A stretch of 64,000 nt of DNA from Eriocheir sinensis. Taxonomy: Eukaryota; Arthropoda; Malacostraca; Decapoda; Varunidae. The translations under genes and the position numbers were made by a program. Positions 37,190 through 48,198 of this stretch are shown here, piece by piece (the first letter of the stretch is position 1; each line of letters opens with the position of its first letter). The notes beneath the pieces are model-generated. The model was not told the DNA's origin, did not search any database, and saw only the letters and a program-made list of their open reading frames with translations. The stretch lies in assembly GCF_024679095.1 (NCBI RefSeq), contig NC_066544.1, forward strand, positions 7,687,490 to 7,751,489. The letters are read 5' to 3'.

Positions 37190-37840
37190 GAGAACCAGAG
37201 GACTCGACAAAAAGAAAAGAAAGAACCAGAGAAAAGGACTATAAAGAAAGGAGGCAATATCTTACCACAAAACCACATGATGAGAAAAGAAAGGAAAGAA
37301 AAGGAGGGAAGAAAGAAAGGAATAGAAGAAAATACAGACACAAAGCAAACAGATTAGAAAGGAAGGAGGGAAGAAAGGAAGAATAGACGAAGACAGGAAA
37401 ACACAATAGAGTAAATGAAAGAAGACACAATACCAGAACCACAATAAAAGAAGAACAAAAAAAGAGAAGACAAGAAGGAGGAGGAGGAAGAGGAGGAGAC
37501 GGAGGAGGAAAAGGACGAAGAAAGGGAGGAGGAAAAATAAAAGACAGGGAGAAGAGGAAGAGTAAAAGAACAACAACATATAATAAAGAAAATGAGCAAA
37601 GCGGTATACCAAAAGAAAAGGAGACCAGAAGGAGGAGGAGGAGGAGGACAGGGAGAGGAAAATGAAAAGAACAGCAGAAGAAAGGGACAGCAATATCCAG
37701 TTCAACACCGCCACATCAAAGAAGAAGCAAGAAGCGAGACACGGGAGGCGAGATAGGAGGACACGCAACTCAAAGGAGAAAAGAAAGGAACAGAACTCAA
37801 AAGCCAAAACAAGAAAGAAAAAAGAAAACAAAGGGACTAA
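37190..37840. repeat. Purine-rich AAGAAAGGA tract
   Basis: Low-complexity purine sequence with GGA runs near 37480 and 37630; no gene seen. Confidence 0.7.
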
Positions 37841-37882
37841 AGGAGAATGAGACTAAGAAAGAAACCCGGGAGGCGAGCCAGT

Positions 37883-37884
<2 letters not shown>

Positions 37885-37932
<48 letters not shown>
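37885..37932. repeat. (CA)n microsatellite
   Basis: About 48 bp CA run. Confidence 0.96.
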
Positions 37933-37934
<2 letters not shown>

Positions 37935-37984
37935 AAAGAAAACTCGAAAGCAAGACAGTGAGTGGGAGAATAAAAAACGAAGAG

Positions 37985-38350
37985 AACAAAGGAATTAAAG
38001 AAAGAATGAGAACAAGACGACAAAACGACAAAAGAGTAAAAGAGGAACGATAGCAAATATGAAGAAAGAAGAAAAAAGAATGAAAAAATAACTCCAACGT
38101 AAAACAGAGAAACATAAAAAAGAGAAAAAGGAACTAAAAAAGAATGAGAAAAAGACGACGAAACGACAAAAGAGTAAAAGAGGAACAACAGCAAATATGA
38201 AGAAAGAAGAAATAGAATGAAAAAAATAACTCCAACATAAAACAGAAAAACATAAAAAAGAGAAAAAGGAACTAAAAAAGAATGAGAACAAAACGACAAA
38301 ACGACAAAACAGTGAAAGAGGAACAATAGCAAGTGTGAAGAGTAGAGAAA
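37985..38350. repeat. 138 bp tandem repeat, about 2.6 copies
   Basis: GAATGAGAACAAGACGAC-type anchors at 38004, 38142 and 38280, exactly 138 bp apart. The unit is A-rich and includes AATAACTCCAACRTAAAACA. Confidence 0.92.
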
Positions 38351-38406
38351 AAAAAGAGTAAAAAACAAAAACGAAGCAGGATGGATACTAAAGCACTCCC
38401 CATGCG

Positions 38407-38442
38407 CACACAAGCACACACACACACACACACACACACACA

Positions 38443-38475
<33 letters not shown>

Positions 38476-38485
38476 GCACACACGC
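38407..38485. repeat. (CA)n with AAGC interruptions, within the intron of the peptide-precursor gene
   Basis: CA runs broken three times by CAAGCACA. On the minus strand this begins directly after the splice donor at 38487. Confidence 0.93.
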
Positions 38486-38487
38486 AC

Positions 38488-38658
38488 CTCTTGGCTAGTA
38501 TCGGTAGCGGCAGCGGCGGCCCTCTTCTGCAACCGCCCTCCGTCATGGCCCGATGCAACCTCCTTCTGCATGGCGCTGGCCTCCTTGGCGGGCAGGGCGT
38601 GGGTGAGGGCCAGGGCCAGTGCCAGGGCGACGACCAAGTGGCCAGGGCAAAGCATCAT
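38488..38658 (-). CDS. First coding exon of a secreted peptide/prohormone precursor (partial)
   Basis: The exon encodes 57 codons from ATGATG. Residues 1-24 form a strong signal peptide: MMLCPGHL, then a hydrophobic ALALALALTH core and ALPA before likely cleavage (after HA or PA). Residues 25-44 are a hydrophilic propeptide containing KEASAMQKEVASGHDGG, followed by RLQKR, a dibasic prohormone-convertase site, then Ala-rich AAAAATDTSQE. The frame ends exactly at GAG|GTGCGT, a good splice donor, giving a phase-0 intron; past it the frame reads only CA-repeat translation. Codon use is strongly GC-ending (GCC, CTG), unlike the surroundings. A TATA box and initiator lie 140-170 bp upstream. I cannot name the hormone: the mature peptide would be in later exons, which I do not find on the minus strand below 38.4 kb. 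A neuropeptide or other processed secreted peptide is inferred. Confidence 0.7.
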
Positions 38659-38792
38659 GACTGGGGCAGGGAGGGGGCGGCGGAGCGGTGGGAGCGAGCG
38701 CTGGGCGGGCGGCGAGAGACAGAGAGGCGCGCGGCGGGTCTCGGGTCAGCTGCGTCAGGGGGTGATGGTGATGGTGGGGACGCTGCCAGGGA

Positions 38793-38828
38793 CCAAATGC
38801 GACGTGTGCGGCAGGACGGGCTCTTATA
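38793..38828 (-). promoter_or_regulatory. TATA box and initiator for the peptide-precursor exon
   Basis: On the minus strand TATAAGAG starts at 38828, and GCATTTG lies with its A at 38798, 30 nt downstream, the expected TATA-to-start spacing. The implied 5' UTR is about 140 nt. The region between is GC-rich and non-repetitive. Confidence 0.6.
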
Positions 38829-38829
38829 C

Positions 38830-39030
38830 CTCCAACCGGACCCTCCCTCCCTCCTCCTACACCCCTCCTCCCCGCCCCTTCCCTCCCCTCTCCCAGTCTC
38901 CTCTCCCCTCCCTCCTCTCTTACTTATCTCGCTCTCCTCTTTCAGCTCCCTCTTACTCCTCTAGCTACAGTTCTGACTTCCCCCCTCCTCCTCCTCTTCC
39001 TCCTATTCCTCCTCCTACGCTCTTCCCCAG
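38830..39030. repeat. CT-rich upstream tract
   Basis: CTCCTCC-rich sequence on the plus strand, that is, purine-rich upstream of the minus-strand promoter. Confidence 0.7.
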
Positions 39031-39109
39031 CCCTCCTGCCTGGCCACAGCGCCCCACGACCAGAGTGCCGTTGTGTGTTTTGCTAGTAGGTGGGCGGGGA
39101 TGTGAGTAC

Positions 39110-39112
39110 GCG

Positions 39113-39173
<61 letters not shown>
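39110..39173. repeat. Compound (GC)n(AC)n microsatellite
   Basis: GCGCGCGCGC changes to about 54 bp of AC. Confidence 0.95.
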
Positions 39174-39176
<3 letters not shown>

Positions 39177-39315
39177 CAGGGCTGGAGTAGTAATAGGTGT
39201 CAGGTGGTCTCGTTAGCAGCCCTTCTCCCTCTCATTACGGCGCGTACTACTCAAGGGGTCAGGTTAATCAGTGTTAGGTGACCACTCGCCCCTCCCACAC
39301 ACCTGCCTCGCCCCT

Positions 39316-39603
39316 CCCACACACCTGTCCATACCTGGCTCCTGGATGTGTGTTTTACTCTATCTCTGCGTCTTGACTCGTCCTGAACCCTCTCTCTGTT
39401 GTCTGTATGTCTGTTCTCCTGTCTGTTTCTGTCACTGTCCACTCCTATACTTTCTGCTCCCACACACCTGTCCATACCTGACTCCTGGATGTGTATGTGT
39501 TTCTGTATCTCTGCGTCTTGAGTCGTCTTGAACCCTCTCTCTGTTGTCTGTATGTCTGTTCTCCTGTCTGTTTCTGTCCCTGTCCACTCTTATACTTTCT
39601 GCC
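39316..39603. repeat. 143 bp tandem duplication
   Basis: CCCACACACCTGTCCATACC starts at 39316 and 39459. The copies share GAACCCTCTCTCTGTTGTCT and end in CTTTCTGC. Confidence 0.93.
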
Positions 39604-40870
39604 GATGTCTCGTCTATTCTACTGTCTTTGCTCACCCTGTCTGTCTGTCTGTCTGTTTTGTTTGGGTTTGTTACCGTCATCGCCCCCTGTCTAATACTGT
39701 CTGCTCACCCATTTTCCATGTCTCATTTTTTGTTTCTGTCTGTCTTTTGTTTCCGTGTCCCTACTCTGATTTTTTTTTCTGCCGATCTGTCTGTCTGTTT
39801 TCCGTCTCCGATCACTCTTCACTCTGTCTGTCCGTCTGTCTCTTTTTTTCGTGTGATTTATGTCTGTTTCTCTTCGTCTCCATTCACTATAATACTTTCT
39901 GTCCATCTGTCTGTCTATTTTTTCTATTTTCGCTCAATCACTCAAGTTGTCTGTCTGTTTTTTCTGTCTATTTGTCTCCGTCTCCGCTCATTCTAATACT
40001 TTTTGCCGATTTCTTTATTTTCTGTCTTCTGTCTTTGCTCATCCTTACACTCTGTCGGTCTGCCTGTCTGTTTTTTGTTTGTCTGTTTATTTCCGTCACC
40101 GTCCATCTGAACACTTTATGATCTTTAACTTTGTCCTGTCTGTCTGTTTGTCTTTGTCTGTCTATCTCCACTCAACATTTGGTGCCGATCTGTCTGTCTA
40201 TTTCCTGTCTTCCCTCATCCTAACACTGTCTTTCTGTCCCTGTCTCCCTGTCTGTCTGTCTGTTTATCTGTCAATCTATATATTTTTTCGTCTCCCCTGT
40301 CCCTAATACCCTCTGTCAGTATGTCTGTCTGTCTGTCTGTCTATTTCTGTTTGTATATCTGTCTTTCCATTTCCGTCCATCACTAACACTTTCAGCCGAT
40401 CTGTCTATTTATTTTTTCCCGTCTTCACTTACCCTTAATATCCCCGTCTATATGTCTCTGTTTGTCTGTCTTCCTCTGTCTTTTTTTATGTTTGTCTGTC
40501 TCTGGGTGTCTAATCGTGTCTCCGTCTCCGCAAACAGTAACACATTCTGCCTATCTGTCTATTTCCCGTCTAATCGTCACCCTCCCCTAACAGCCTCCGT
40601 CTATATGTCTGTCTGTCTGTGTATCTCTTTCTCCGTCTTTCTGCCATCTGTCTGTCAATTTTTCCGTCTCCACTGCTCCGTCTATGTGTCTCTCTGTCTC
40701 TGTCTGTTCATTTTGTTTATTTGCCACTGAAAACAAAGACTTTCTCCCCATCTGTCTATCTCTATCTTTCCGTCTCCCCTCCCCTACCAGCCTCTGTCTA
40801 TGTGTCTGTCTGTCTCGCCGGCCACCTGCGCAACTCCCAATCTGTTTGTCAGTCGTTCTGGTCTTGTACA
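39604..40870. repeat. Degenerate (CTGT)n domain
   Basis: About 1.3 kb of TCTGTCTGTCTGTTTTTTCT-type sequence, with recurring CACT or CTAACACTTTCTGCCGAT segments suggesting an older unit of roughly 100-130 bp. Open frames rich in Ser, Cys, Leu and Val here are compositional. Confidence 0.8.
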
Positions 40871-41271
40871 ACTTTTCCCTCCATTGTCCCGTCCCGGCTC
40901 TGTCTTATTATCAACGGGTGTATTTTTTTTCTGTCTTGCTTCACCTGTGTAACTTTCACCTCATTCACTCGTCTTTCTCACCTTCAGTGTTTATTATTTT
41001 TTTCCCTAACTTGCCTCATACTGTATCTATCCTCTTTCTTCTATCTATTACTCCTATGTCTAATCTACTTTACTAATCTTCATTATCTTCTTCACCCATC
41101 TTTTTTTCTTAATTTCTAACTCTATGCCTGTTTTTCTATTTCTTCATTTTTATATATATTTATCTTTTTTTTTATTTCTACAACTATTTGTTTTTTTTAT
41201 TTCTACAACTATTTCTCTATTTTTCTTCTATTTCTACATCAATTTATCTGACTTCTCACACCTCTACTCGT

Positions 41272-41366
<95 letters not shown>
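41272..41366. repeat. Compound (TC)n(AC)n microsatellite
   Basis: About 54 bp of TC switch without a gap to about 38 bp of AC at 41327. The 40920-41270 stretch before it is T-rich with no gene seen. Confidence 0.96.
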
Positions 41367-41367
<1 letters not shown>

Positions 41368-41639
41368 ACACTCTCGCTCTGACTCTCTCACCTGTCCTGC
41401 ACCTTCCACCTGCTTCACTTCCTCCCTACACACTCACCTGCCGTCGCCTCTCTCCTCATCTCTCCACGTACCTTTTCATCCCCGAGCCTCCTTATCGATC
41501 TCAATATCATCCCCAGTCTAATCTTAACAAGGCTACTTATGCACAGAGGGAAGCGACAGAGGGGAGGAGGACGATGAGGAAGGAGAATAAGGAAGAGGAG
41601 GAGGAGGAGGAAAGAAGCAGCATGTGGAGAGGAGAAAGG

Positions 41640-41990
41640 AAAGAATGAAGCAGAGGAGAGGAGGGCGACGAACAGGGAGAAGGAGAAAGAAGAGGAGGAA
41701 AGAAAGCAACGTGGAAAAGAGAGAGGAAAGAGAGAAGCAAAGTAGAGTAGAGGAGGAAGACGGGAAGACTCGGATGGAGGGAGGAAAGTATGTAAGGTAC
41801 AGGTAGGTAGAGAGAAATATGGAGGAGAGAGGAAAGAAAGAAGCAAAGTTGAGGAGGAAGACAAGATTCGGACGGATGGAGGGAGGAAAGTATGTAAGGC
41901 ACTGGTAGGTGAAAATATGGAGGAGAGAGAGAGGAAAGAAAGAAGCAAAGTTGAGGAGGAAGACAAGATTCGGACGGATGGATCTTAATT
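41640..41990. repeat. About 102 bp tandem repeat, purine-rich
   Basis: GAGGAGGAAGACAAGATTCG at 41851 and 41953 is preceded by a diverged unit near 41750. The intervening GGAGGAAAGTATGTAAGGYA is conserved. Confidence 0.88.
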
Positions 41991-42311
41991 GGTAGAGTAA
42001 AATGTCTGGTGTGAAGTGGTGTTGCCATGACGCGGCTTTGTATCTCCAACCATTACAGAATGATAGAATGATGATGGAATGCTAAATCTGGTGTCTGAGA
42101 GGCTAAGCTATTTTTTTAACCTTTTAGAGAGAGATATTTGCCTGACACCACTCGACAACGCAGCATATCCTCATGGCCATCAGACGCCACGGTAAGGCTT
42201 GCACTTGACTCACGTTGACGGAAACAATGCCATTAACTGGACGTGTGTGAAGAGACGCAGTGACTGTCTCTGGGATGGAGGCACACACTCCACGCACTTT
42301 CTCTACTCCAT

Positions 42312-42584
42312 ATGCTAAACAGTCTTGGTTCAGTCCCGCTTGTTATCATGCTATTCAAGACAGAGGCAGCTCACAAAAGGTTTCTGAGCATTCGAACTCC
42401 TGCTAATCACGATCTTTACATTTCTGCCCGGAATCGTGCCAAAAATGAGGTCATAAAGATGGACCTGAAGTTAGCCAAGACAAAGATGCTTCACCCCAAC
42501 GCACAGGGAAAACGGGGGATGAAATTAAAGGCCCTTGAAGAGTACGTCTCAAGTATATATATAATAAAACTTATTTCGAATTAG
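42312..42584 (+). pseudogene. Possible LINE linker remnant (90-codon open frame)
   Basis: KTEAAHKRFLSIRTPANHDL and YISARNRAKNEVIKMDLKLA resemble the basic linker between endonuclease and RT in jockey/CR1-like proteins (compare LYHEARRRVKRLVCQAMRR at 18.1 kb). There is no RT sequence after it, and GGTAAGG-like and AT-rich sequence follow. A chance open frame in unique sequence is the alternative. Confidence 0.35.
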
Positions 42585-42959
42585 ATTACGCTTTGAAGTT
42601 ACGGAAGGCGACTAACATTAATGACATCAGCAAGAAAAATGTAAATAAAGAAATGTGAGGGCGAAAAAAAAATAATATGAAGGTACAAGAACGTTTAACT
42701 TGTAAGAAGAATAATGCTTAAATATATCACATAAACATTTTCCGGCGTTTTCCGTTTTTTTTTTCTTTCTTTTTTACGGGGTGTCATTATTGTTTCTATA
42801 TATTTGTTGCTCTTTTCGTTCAATTTATGCAGCAGCAAATAATGGGAACGGGGAGAGAAAGGAAGTAAGGCAGAGGAAGGAAGTCAAGTAATATGTATAA
42901 AAAAAGAATCTTGCTGGTCGTTTACAGGGAAAATAAAAACAAAAGACAGTGAAAAAAGC

Positions 42960-43520
42960 CAGAAAAGAAAATAGGAAGACAGGAAGAATGGAAGGAAAGA
43001 AGTAAGAAAGGAAGGAAGGAAGGAAGGAAGACAGGAGGAATGGAAGGAAAGAAGGAAGGAAGGAAGACAGGAGGAATGGAAGGAAAAAAGGAAGGAAGGA
43101 GAGAAGGAAGGAATGAAGGAAAGAAGGAAGGAAGAAGAGAAGGAAGGAAGGAAGACAGGAGGAATGGAAGGAAAGAAGGAAGGAAGGAGAGAAGGAAGGA
43201 AGGAAGACAGGAGGAATGGAAGGAAAGAAGGAAGGAAGGAGAGAAGGAAGGAAGGAAGGAAGGAAGGAAGGAAGGAAGACAGGAGGAATGGGAGGAAAGA
43301 AGGAAGGAAGGAGAGACGGAAGGAAGGAAGGAAGAAGGAAGGAAGACAGGAGGAATGGGAGGAAAGACGGAAGGAAGGAGAGAATGAAGGAAGGAAGGAG
43401 AGAAGGAAGGAAGACAGGAGGAATGGAAGGAAGGAAGGAAGGAAGACAGGAGGAATGGAAGGAAGGAAGGAAGGAAAAATACGGAGGGAAAAGGAAAACT
43501 GGCAGGAAAGAAGAAAGGAA
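42960..43520. repeat. (GGAA)n satellite with a GACAGGAGGAATGG marker
   Basis: The marker GACAGGAGGAATGG recurs about eight times between 43029 and 43450 at irregular spacings of 35-85 bp, with GGAA runs of varying length between. The Pro/Ser/Phe/Leu minus-strand frames are repeat translations. Confidence 0.92.
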
Positions 43521-43870
43521 GAAAAAAAGTAGGAAGGCACAAGGAATACTGGAAAGAAGAAAGAAAGAAAAAACGAGAGATACAGGAGAGAAAGAAGGAA
43601 AAAAAGGAAAATGCAAAATGGAAATAAGAAAGAAAGGACAAATATAGAAAGGAAGGAAGGCGAGCAGAAAGAAAACATGAGCAAGAAAAGAAAAAAAGAA
43701 ACAAGACAGGATAAAACAAGAAGGCAAGAAAAGAAACCAACAGAACTGAGTAAGAAAAAAACGAAAAAAACAAAACAAAAAAGAACACGCCTAAAAAAAA
43801 TTATCGAGAAAACGAGACGAGAGAAAAAAAAGAGAGAAAGAAAAGGGAAGAAAGGGAAAAACGATGAACC
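43520..43870. repeat. A-rich purine tract
   Basis: AAGAAAGAAAAAACGAGA-type sequence following the GGAA array; no gene seen. Confidence 0.7.
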
Positions 43871-44055
43871 ATAGAACATATCAACCACACTAACACACAC
43901 CACCACAAAACAAGCATATAATAAACACGAAACAAACAAGTAAAGCCAAGGGGTTGAGAGGCCGAGGAGCCTAAGCTATGAAGGGTCTTTGGAGGGGGAG
44001 GAAGACACAGATGTTCACCTCATATTGTGCACCATAGAGAGGGGGAGGGGGGGAG

Positions 44056-44169
<114 letters not shown>

Positions 44170-44395
44170 TGGAGGGTAGGAAGGAAGGATGGATAGAGAG
44201 ACAGACAAACAGAAAGACAGACAAACAGACAGACAGACACAGAGATTTAGATAAAGACAGACAGAGACAGACAGACAGAAAGCCAGACAGACAGACAGCG
44301 ATTTAGATATAGACAGACAGAGACAGAAACACAGACAGACAGACATATACACTAACACACACAGAGACAGGGAGAGGTGGAGTGAGGGAGAGGAA

Positions 44396-44440
44396 GGTGG
44401 TGGTGGTGGTGGTGGTGGTGGTGGAGGAGGTGGTGGTGGT
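44396..44440. repeat. (GGT)n array
   Basis: About 13 GGT units with one GGA break. Confidence 0.93.
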
Positions 44441-44599
44441 ATCCCCTCTAGTTATAAATACTCCGTCATGCGAGTCCACTGAAGAGAGAGGAAACGAATT
44501 GTCCATATGAGATCAGATCCCTTAAATAGTCGTTCTTAGGATCAGCCGTGGGAGGCTTGATCCACTTCTAAGCTGCTATTTTTAGGCCCAATGGAAGGT

Positions 44600-44800
44600 A
44601 GGCAGGTAAGGAGGAGGGGAGGTGTGTAGGTACGTGTGTAAGTAGGTATAGTTGGACAGGTAGGTAAGTTGGTGAGTGAATAAATAGGTAGGTAGGTAGG
44701 TAAGTGTTTGATTAAGTAGACAGAGAGAGATAGAGATAGATAGATATAGATAGATAGATGGTGTGCGTGTATGTGTGTCTGTGTGTGTGTGTGTGTGTTC
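44600..44800. repeat. Degenerate TAGG/GATA tetranucleotides and (GT)n
   Basis: GTAGGTAGGTAGGTAAGTG, then GATAGATA units and a GT run at 44773-44798. Confidence 0.8.
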
Positions 44801-44954
44801 ATAAGATTACCTGATACATGAAACTAGAGCATAAAAAGATTGTAAAAGGATTATGAAGGACGAATAACATTTAATCTCAAAAAAAAAAAAAAAACACGCA
44901 GCGGGGTCGGAAAAAAAAGAAATTACCAAAGAAAAAAAAATGAGAAGGAAAATG

Positions 44955-45250
44955 TCTGTCACCTGTTTTACCTGTCTTGATGTAGTTACCTGGACCGTCT
45001 ATCTCTCTATCTCTCTCTCTTTCTATTTATCTATCTATCTATCTCTTCATTTATCTATCTTTTCTAACCTCGGCAACTAACGAGAGATCAAAACGTAAGA
45101 CTGGCTTTAAAACTACCGTAGGATATCTGAATTTGGTCACCTGCCCACCTGTCCCACGTTGTAGTTACCTGGATTAATGAGTCTATCCTTCACCTGTAGC
45201 CTCGCAAACTGATGTGAGACCAAGGGGTGAGGCTGACCTTCGAGACTCTA
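44955..45250. repeat. Diverged duplication, about 180 bp period
   Basis: GTAGTTACCTGGACCGTCTA near 44983 and GTAGTTACCTGGATTAATGA near 45161 are each followed by a CCTCG-CAACT-GAGA-CAA-GACTGGCT-like segment. Identity is low. The remaining 45250-45560 holds nothing I can assign. Confidence 0.45.
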
Positions 45251-45589
45251 TTTTCTCATTTATTTTTTTCTCCCATTTCGTTTCTCATAGCTCCCTAACC
45301 TTCCCCGCTTGGTAAATTTGTTCCTCTTCTTTTTCCTCTACTGTCTCCATCATAATATAACCAAAGAAAAGTAAATAAATCTGTTCTCCACTGTCCACCT
45401 CACCCACCAGTCTCCACCTTGTCCAAACACATGTACACCTGTCCTTCACACTTCACACCTTTGGCTCACCCATCTCATCGTGTTACCTGGCTCAGTGGTT
45501 ACGACTCTACCTGCACCCGTAATTACGCTATTGCTATCTAACGTGAAACTAAGCTGCTGATTTTTTTTTTTTTTTTTTTTTTGTCACCC

Positions 45590-46260
45590 GTTTGTTGTAC
45601 ACTTCCGCATCCCCCCCCGCCTCCCCGGTGACCCTCAGTATTCTTGCGTCATCACCAGACTCCCGCCATTCAACGTCAAGAGCTTCTCGATTCCCCTCCA
45701 CGAACTTTAGCGAGGTTTCGTGTTTCTGATTCAAAAGTTGAGGTAGTTTGAAAATACGGAGCGCATAAAGTAATTTCAAGGAAAAGAGCAAACTGTTACC
45801 TAATATTCTTTCTTTAATGTTTTTCTTAACTCACTCACGCCATTTCATCGGTTTACTGTACATATTTTCACTATCTGCAGACCCATTGTTCCGACAGGCC
45901 ATTGCCAGTGTTCCGCTCCAACCCGATGGCGGCGCGGGTGAATGTTTTCATGATGACGCCGATCTTTACCTTGTTGCCAATCCCCTGCGGCCTCACCCTG
46001 CTCCCTTTGCGTAAATCGCTGAAGGTTGTGATGGTAACGTCAATGATGGGTGTAGCCGAGGCAACACTAAATATCTCTGTGGTTATCGTTGTGCTCATGG
46101 TCAAATTGAGGTGTTGGGTGTTAGCGAGAAACTCCGCCCTATTATGGTCATCCTTTTGTTCATCTTAGAAACACACCTGAAGCCATTCTAAGTGTCTCTC
46201 CCATGGATGTATACCTCCACGGTCTCTCCCCTGCCGCAGTCCACCCCGCCGTTCAGTGGC
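45590..46260. other. Unique-sequence island with unresolved coding potential
   Basis: On the minus strand an open frame from about 46170 to 45870 reads FLANTQHLNLTMSTTITTEI, DVTITTFSDLRKGSRV and GIGNKVKIGVIMKTF. It carries an NLT glycosylation sequon and strong donor-like sites AGCAGG|GTGAGG and AACAAG|GTAAAG. Another minus frame at 45560-45780 reads SLKFVEGNREALDVEWRESG and DDARILRVTGEAG. Upstream, near 46290-46210, a third reads SLTLVGLLPLNGG and VDCGRGETVEVYI before GAG|GTATAC. On the plus strand CACTATCTGCAG|ACC at about 45882 is an equally good acceptor into a 98-codon frame. I cannot decide the strand. The minus peptides look like parts of an extracellular protein, but no family is recognised. 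Confidence 0.3.
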
Positions 46261-46292
46261 AAGAGCCCCACCAGCGTCAAAGACAAGACACA

Positions 46293-46440
46293 CTAGAGAT
46301 GTGCCGATACCAAAGTTGTCCGATACCGATACTCACTTTTCAGCCGATACCGATACCGATACTCCATTACTAATAAATGGACAATATTTTGTCGATACCG
46401 ATACCGATACTCACTTTTCAGCCGATACCAACACACACAC
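46293..46440 (+). mobile_element. hAT-like terminal fragment with (CCGATA)n subterminal repeats
   Basis: TAGAGATGTGCCGATACC followed by about ten CCGATAC-type hexamers and two CACTTTTCAG segments. Ends of this form, TAGAGATGTGCCGATAC with repeated CCGATA, are typical of a class of hAT MITEs in my general knowledge. No matching inverted end is present, so this would be one end only. Confidence 0.4.
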
Positions 46441-46465
46441 ATATAATTGTTCAAGGACAAGGACA

Positions 46466-46915
46466 CTAAACACACGCCCCGCCACCTCCAACACCGAGGA
46501 CAAGAGCCACATCCTTACATACAACACAAACACGTGCAGGACCATAGCATGACAAGAGCTTCAGCCTTGAATATAGCATCAACACGTACTGGAGCCAAGG
46601 CCGGGCGCGCAGAAGCTTCACCGCCGCTGTAACACAACACGCCGCCAAACTAGCCTCAGCGGGGAGGTCGGAGGACAAACAACACTTTTCCCGCGGCCAG
46701 GCATCGATCTCAAGCATTTTCTGAAAAGTTGACGACGGGGCAGAAAATCGAACACTTCCAGAACTTGAGGGGCGGCTCGAGATACTTGAGGGAAAAAGGG
46801 TAACATACTTTAATAAAATACTTAATAGCACTCCTGCGTCAGCGAGGGCCGTGGCGTCAATGAGCTTCCTGGGACACGGACTCTTACCGCACCGTCGCCA
46901 GTGGGTCACAATCAC
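46466..46915 (-). other. 149-codon open frame in CpG-containing unique sequence, status unknown
   Basis: The minus-strand frame begins MIVTHWRRCGKSPCPRKLID and includes FSAPSSTFQKMLEIDAWPRE. It has no recognisable domain, is Ser/Ala/Leu-rich and ends in Val/Gly-rich sequence from CACAC repeats. The interval 46550-47080 is one of the least repetitive in the window and includes a CCAAT motif near 46973, so a gene start on either strand is possible. Confidence 0.2.
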
Positions 46916-47083
46916 ACCCTCCTGTCCCTTTCTTCGGTAACTTCTGTCAAGGGGCGCAGCGGAGGGTGGCGGCCAATAGAAATCAAGCAGAAGGACAAAA
47001 ACAAAAGTGTCGCGCCAATAACAGACTCAAGCAGACCGCCAATGCCCGCAAGACAGCCTGAGAATGCCGTGGGTCTGCACTTT

Positions 47084-47087
<4 letters not shown>

Positions 47088-47131
<44 letters not shown>
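47088..47131. repeat. (CA)n microsatellite
   Basis: About 43 bp CA run. The A-rich 47130-47520 stretch holds several poly-A runs and no gene. Confidence 0.96.
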
Positions 47132-47696
47132 GCAAAAAAAATAGAATAACAAAAGAATCAAACTAAAACAAACGCCATAAAACCTGTAAATTATTCCGAG
47201 CATTAAAATCACACACACAAAAAAAAAATAGACACAAAAGAAATGAAATAAAATAATCGCTATGAGAAACTGTAAATCTTCATGACCAATACAAAAAAAA
47301 AAAAGACATAACCCAAACGACAAGTTTCAGAAGACCACCTGTTCCGTTTTTTCTTTCTTCCCTACGATCTAATTTCTGAGGAGCTTTTGGCAACATCTTT
47401 TTTTACAGCAAAGGAAACAGTTCAAGGGCAAAAAATAAAAAAAAAAAAACAATAATCAAAAACCAAAAAAAAAAAAAAAAAGTTAATCCTGCTTCTATAT
47501 ACAAAAAAAAAAAAAAAAAAGTTCAAAGGAGTGGCCGAAATAGAGGTCAATTTCGTCCGTTGTCCACTGTCCGTTTCCTCCGTCATTTTTTTTTCTTTCA
47601 CAATCTTGCAAGTGAGGAGGGAAAGGAATGGACACTTATCTTACAATCTGCCTTCACCTCCTCGTCCTGTTTCATCATGTCTTTCAAACTGGGAAG

Positions 47697-47699
<3 letters not shown>

Positions 47700-47739
<40 letters not shown>
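47700..47739. repeat. (TC)n microsatellite inside a short duplication
   Basis: CTGTTTCATCATGTCTTTCA and CTGTTTCACTATGTTTTTCA, each followed by AACTGGGAAGA or AATTGGGAAGA, flank the TC run (47667-47692 and 47744-47773). Confidence 0.85.
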
Positions 47740-47740
<1 letters not shown>

Positions 47741-47872
47741 CGTTCTGTTTCACTATGTTTTTCAAATTGGGAAGAGAGAAAGAAAGATAGAGAAAAGAAA
47801 GAAAGAAAGAATGAAAGAGAATGACAAAGAAAGAAAGAAAGGAAGAAAAAGAAAAACAAAAAAAGGAAAAAG

Positions 47873-47980
<108 letters not shown>

Positions 47981-48198
47981 AAAAAACATGTGGGCGGGTA
48001 AACTTAAATGACACAGATATGGAAACTTACGTCAACCGCACTTTATATTTTCTTTACTCTTTTTTAACCCAAACGTAACATTCCTCCCACCATCTTATTT
48101 TCATTTAACTTCAAGACGAAAAAAAATAAATAAATAAATAAACACGAGACGCCTTACAACAACACACGACCTTCTGAATAGCTTGTTTAATTTAATAC

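Noticed and set aside
38491..38964. 157-codon plus-strand frame overlapping the peptide-precursor exon
   Set aside because: It is antisense to the better-supported minus exon and runs through the promoter into CT-rich repeat.
42825..43939. Pro/Ser/Phe/Leu-rich minus frames of 288-351 codons
   Set aside because: Direct translations of the GGAA satellite, open in several overlapping frames at once.
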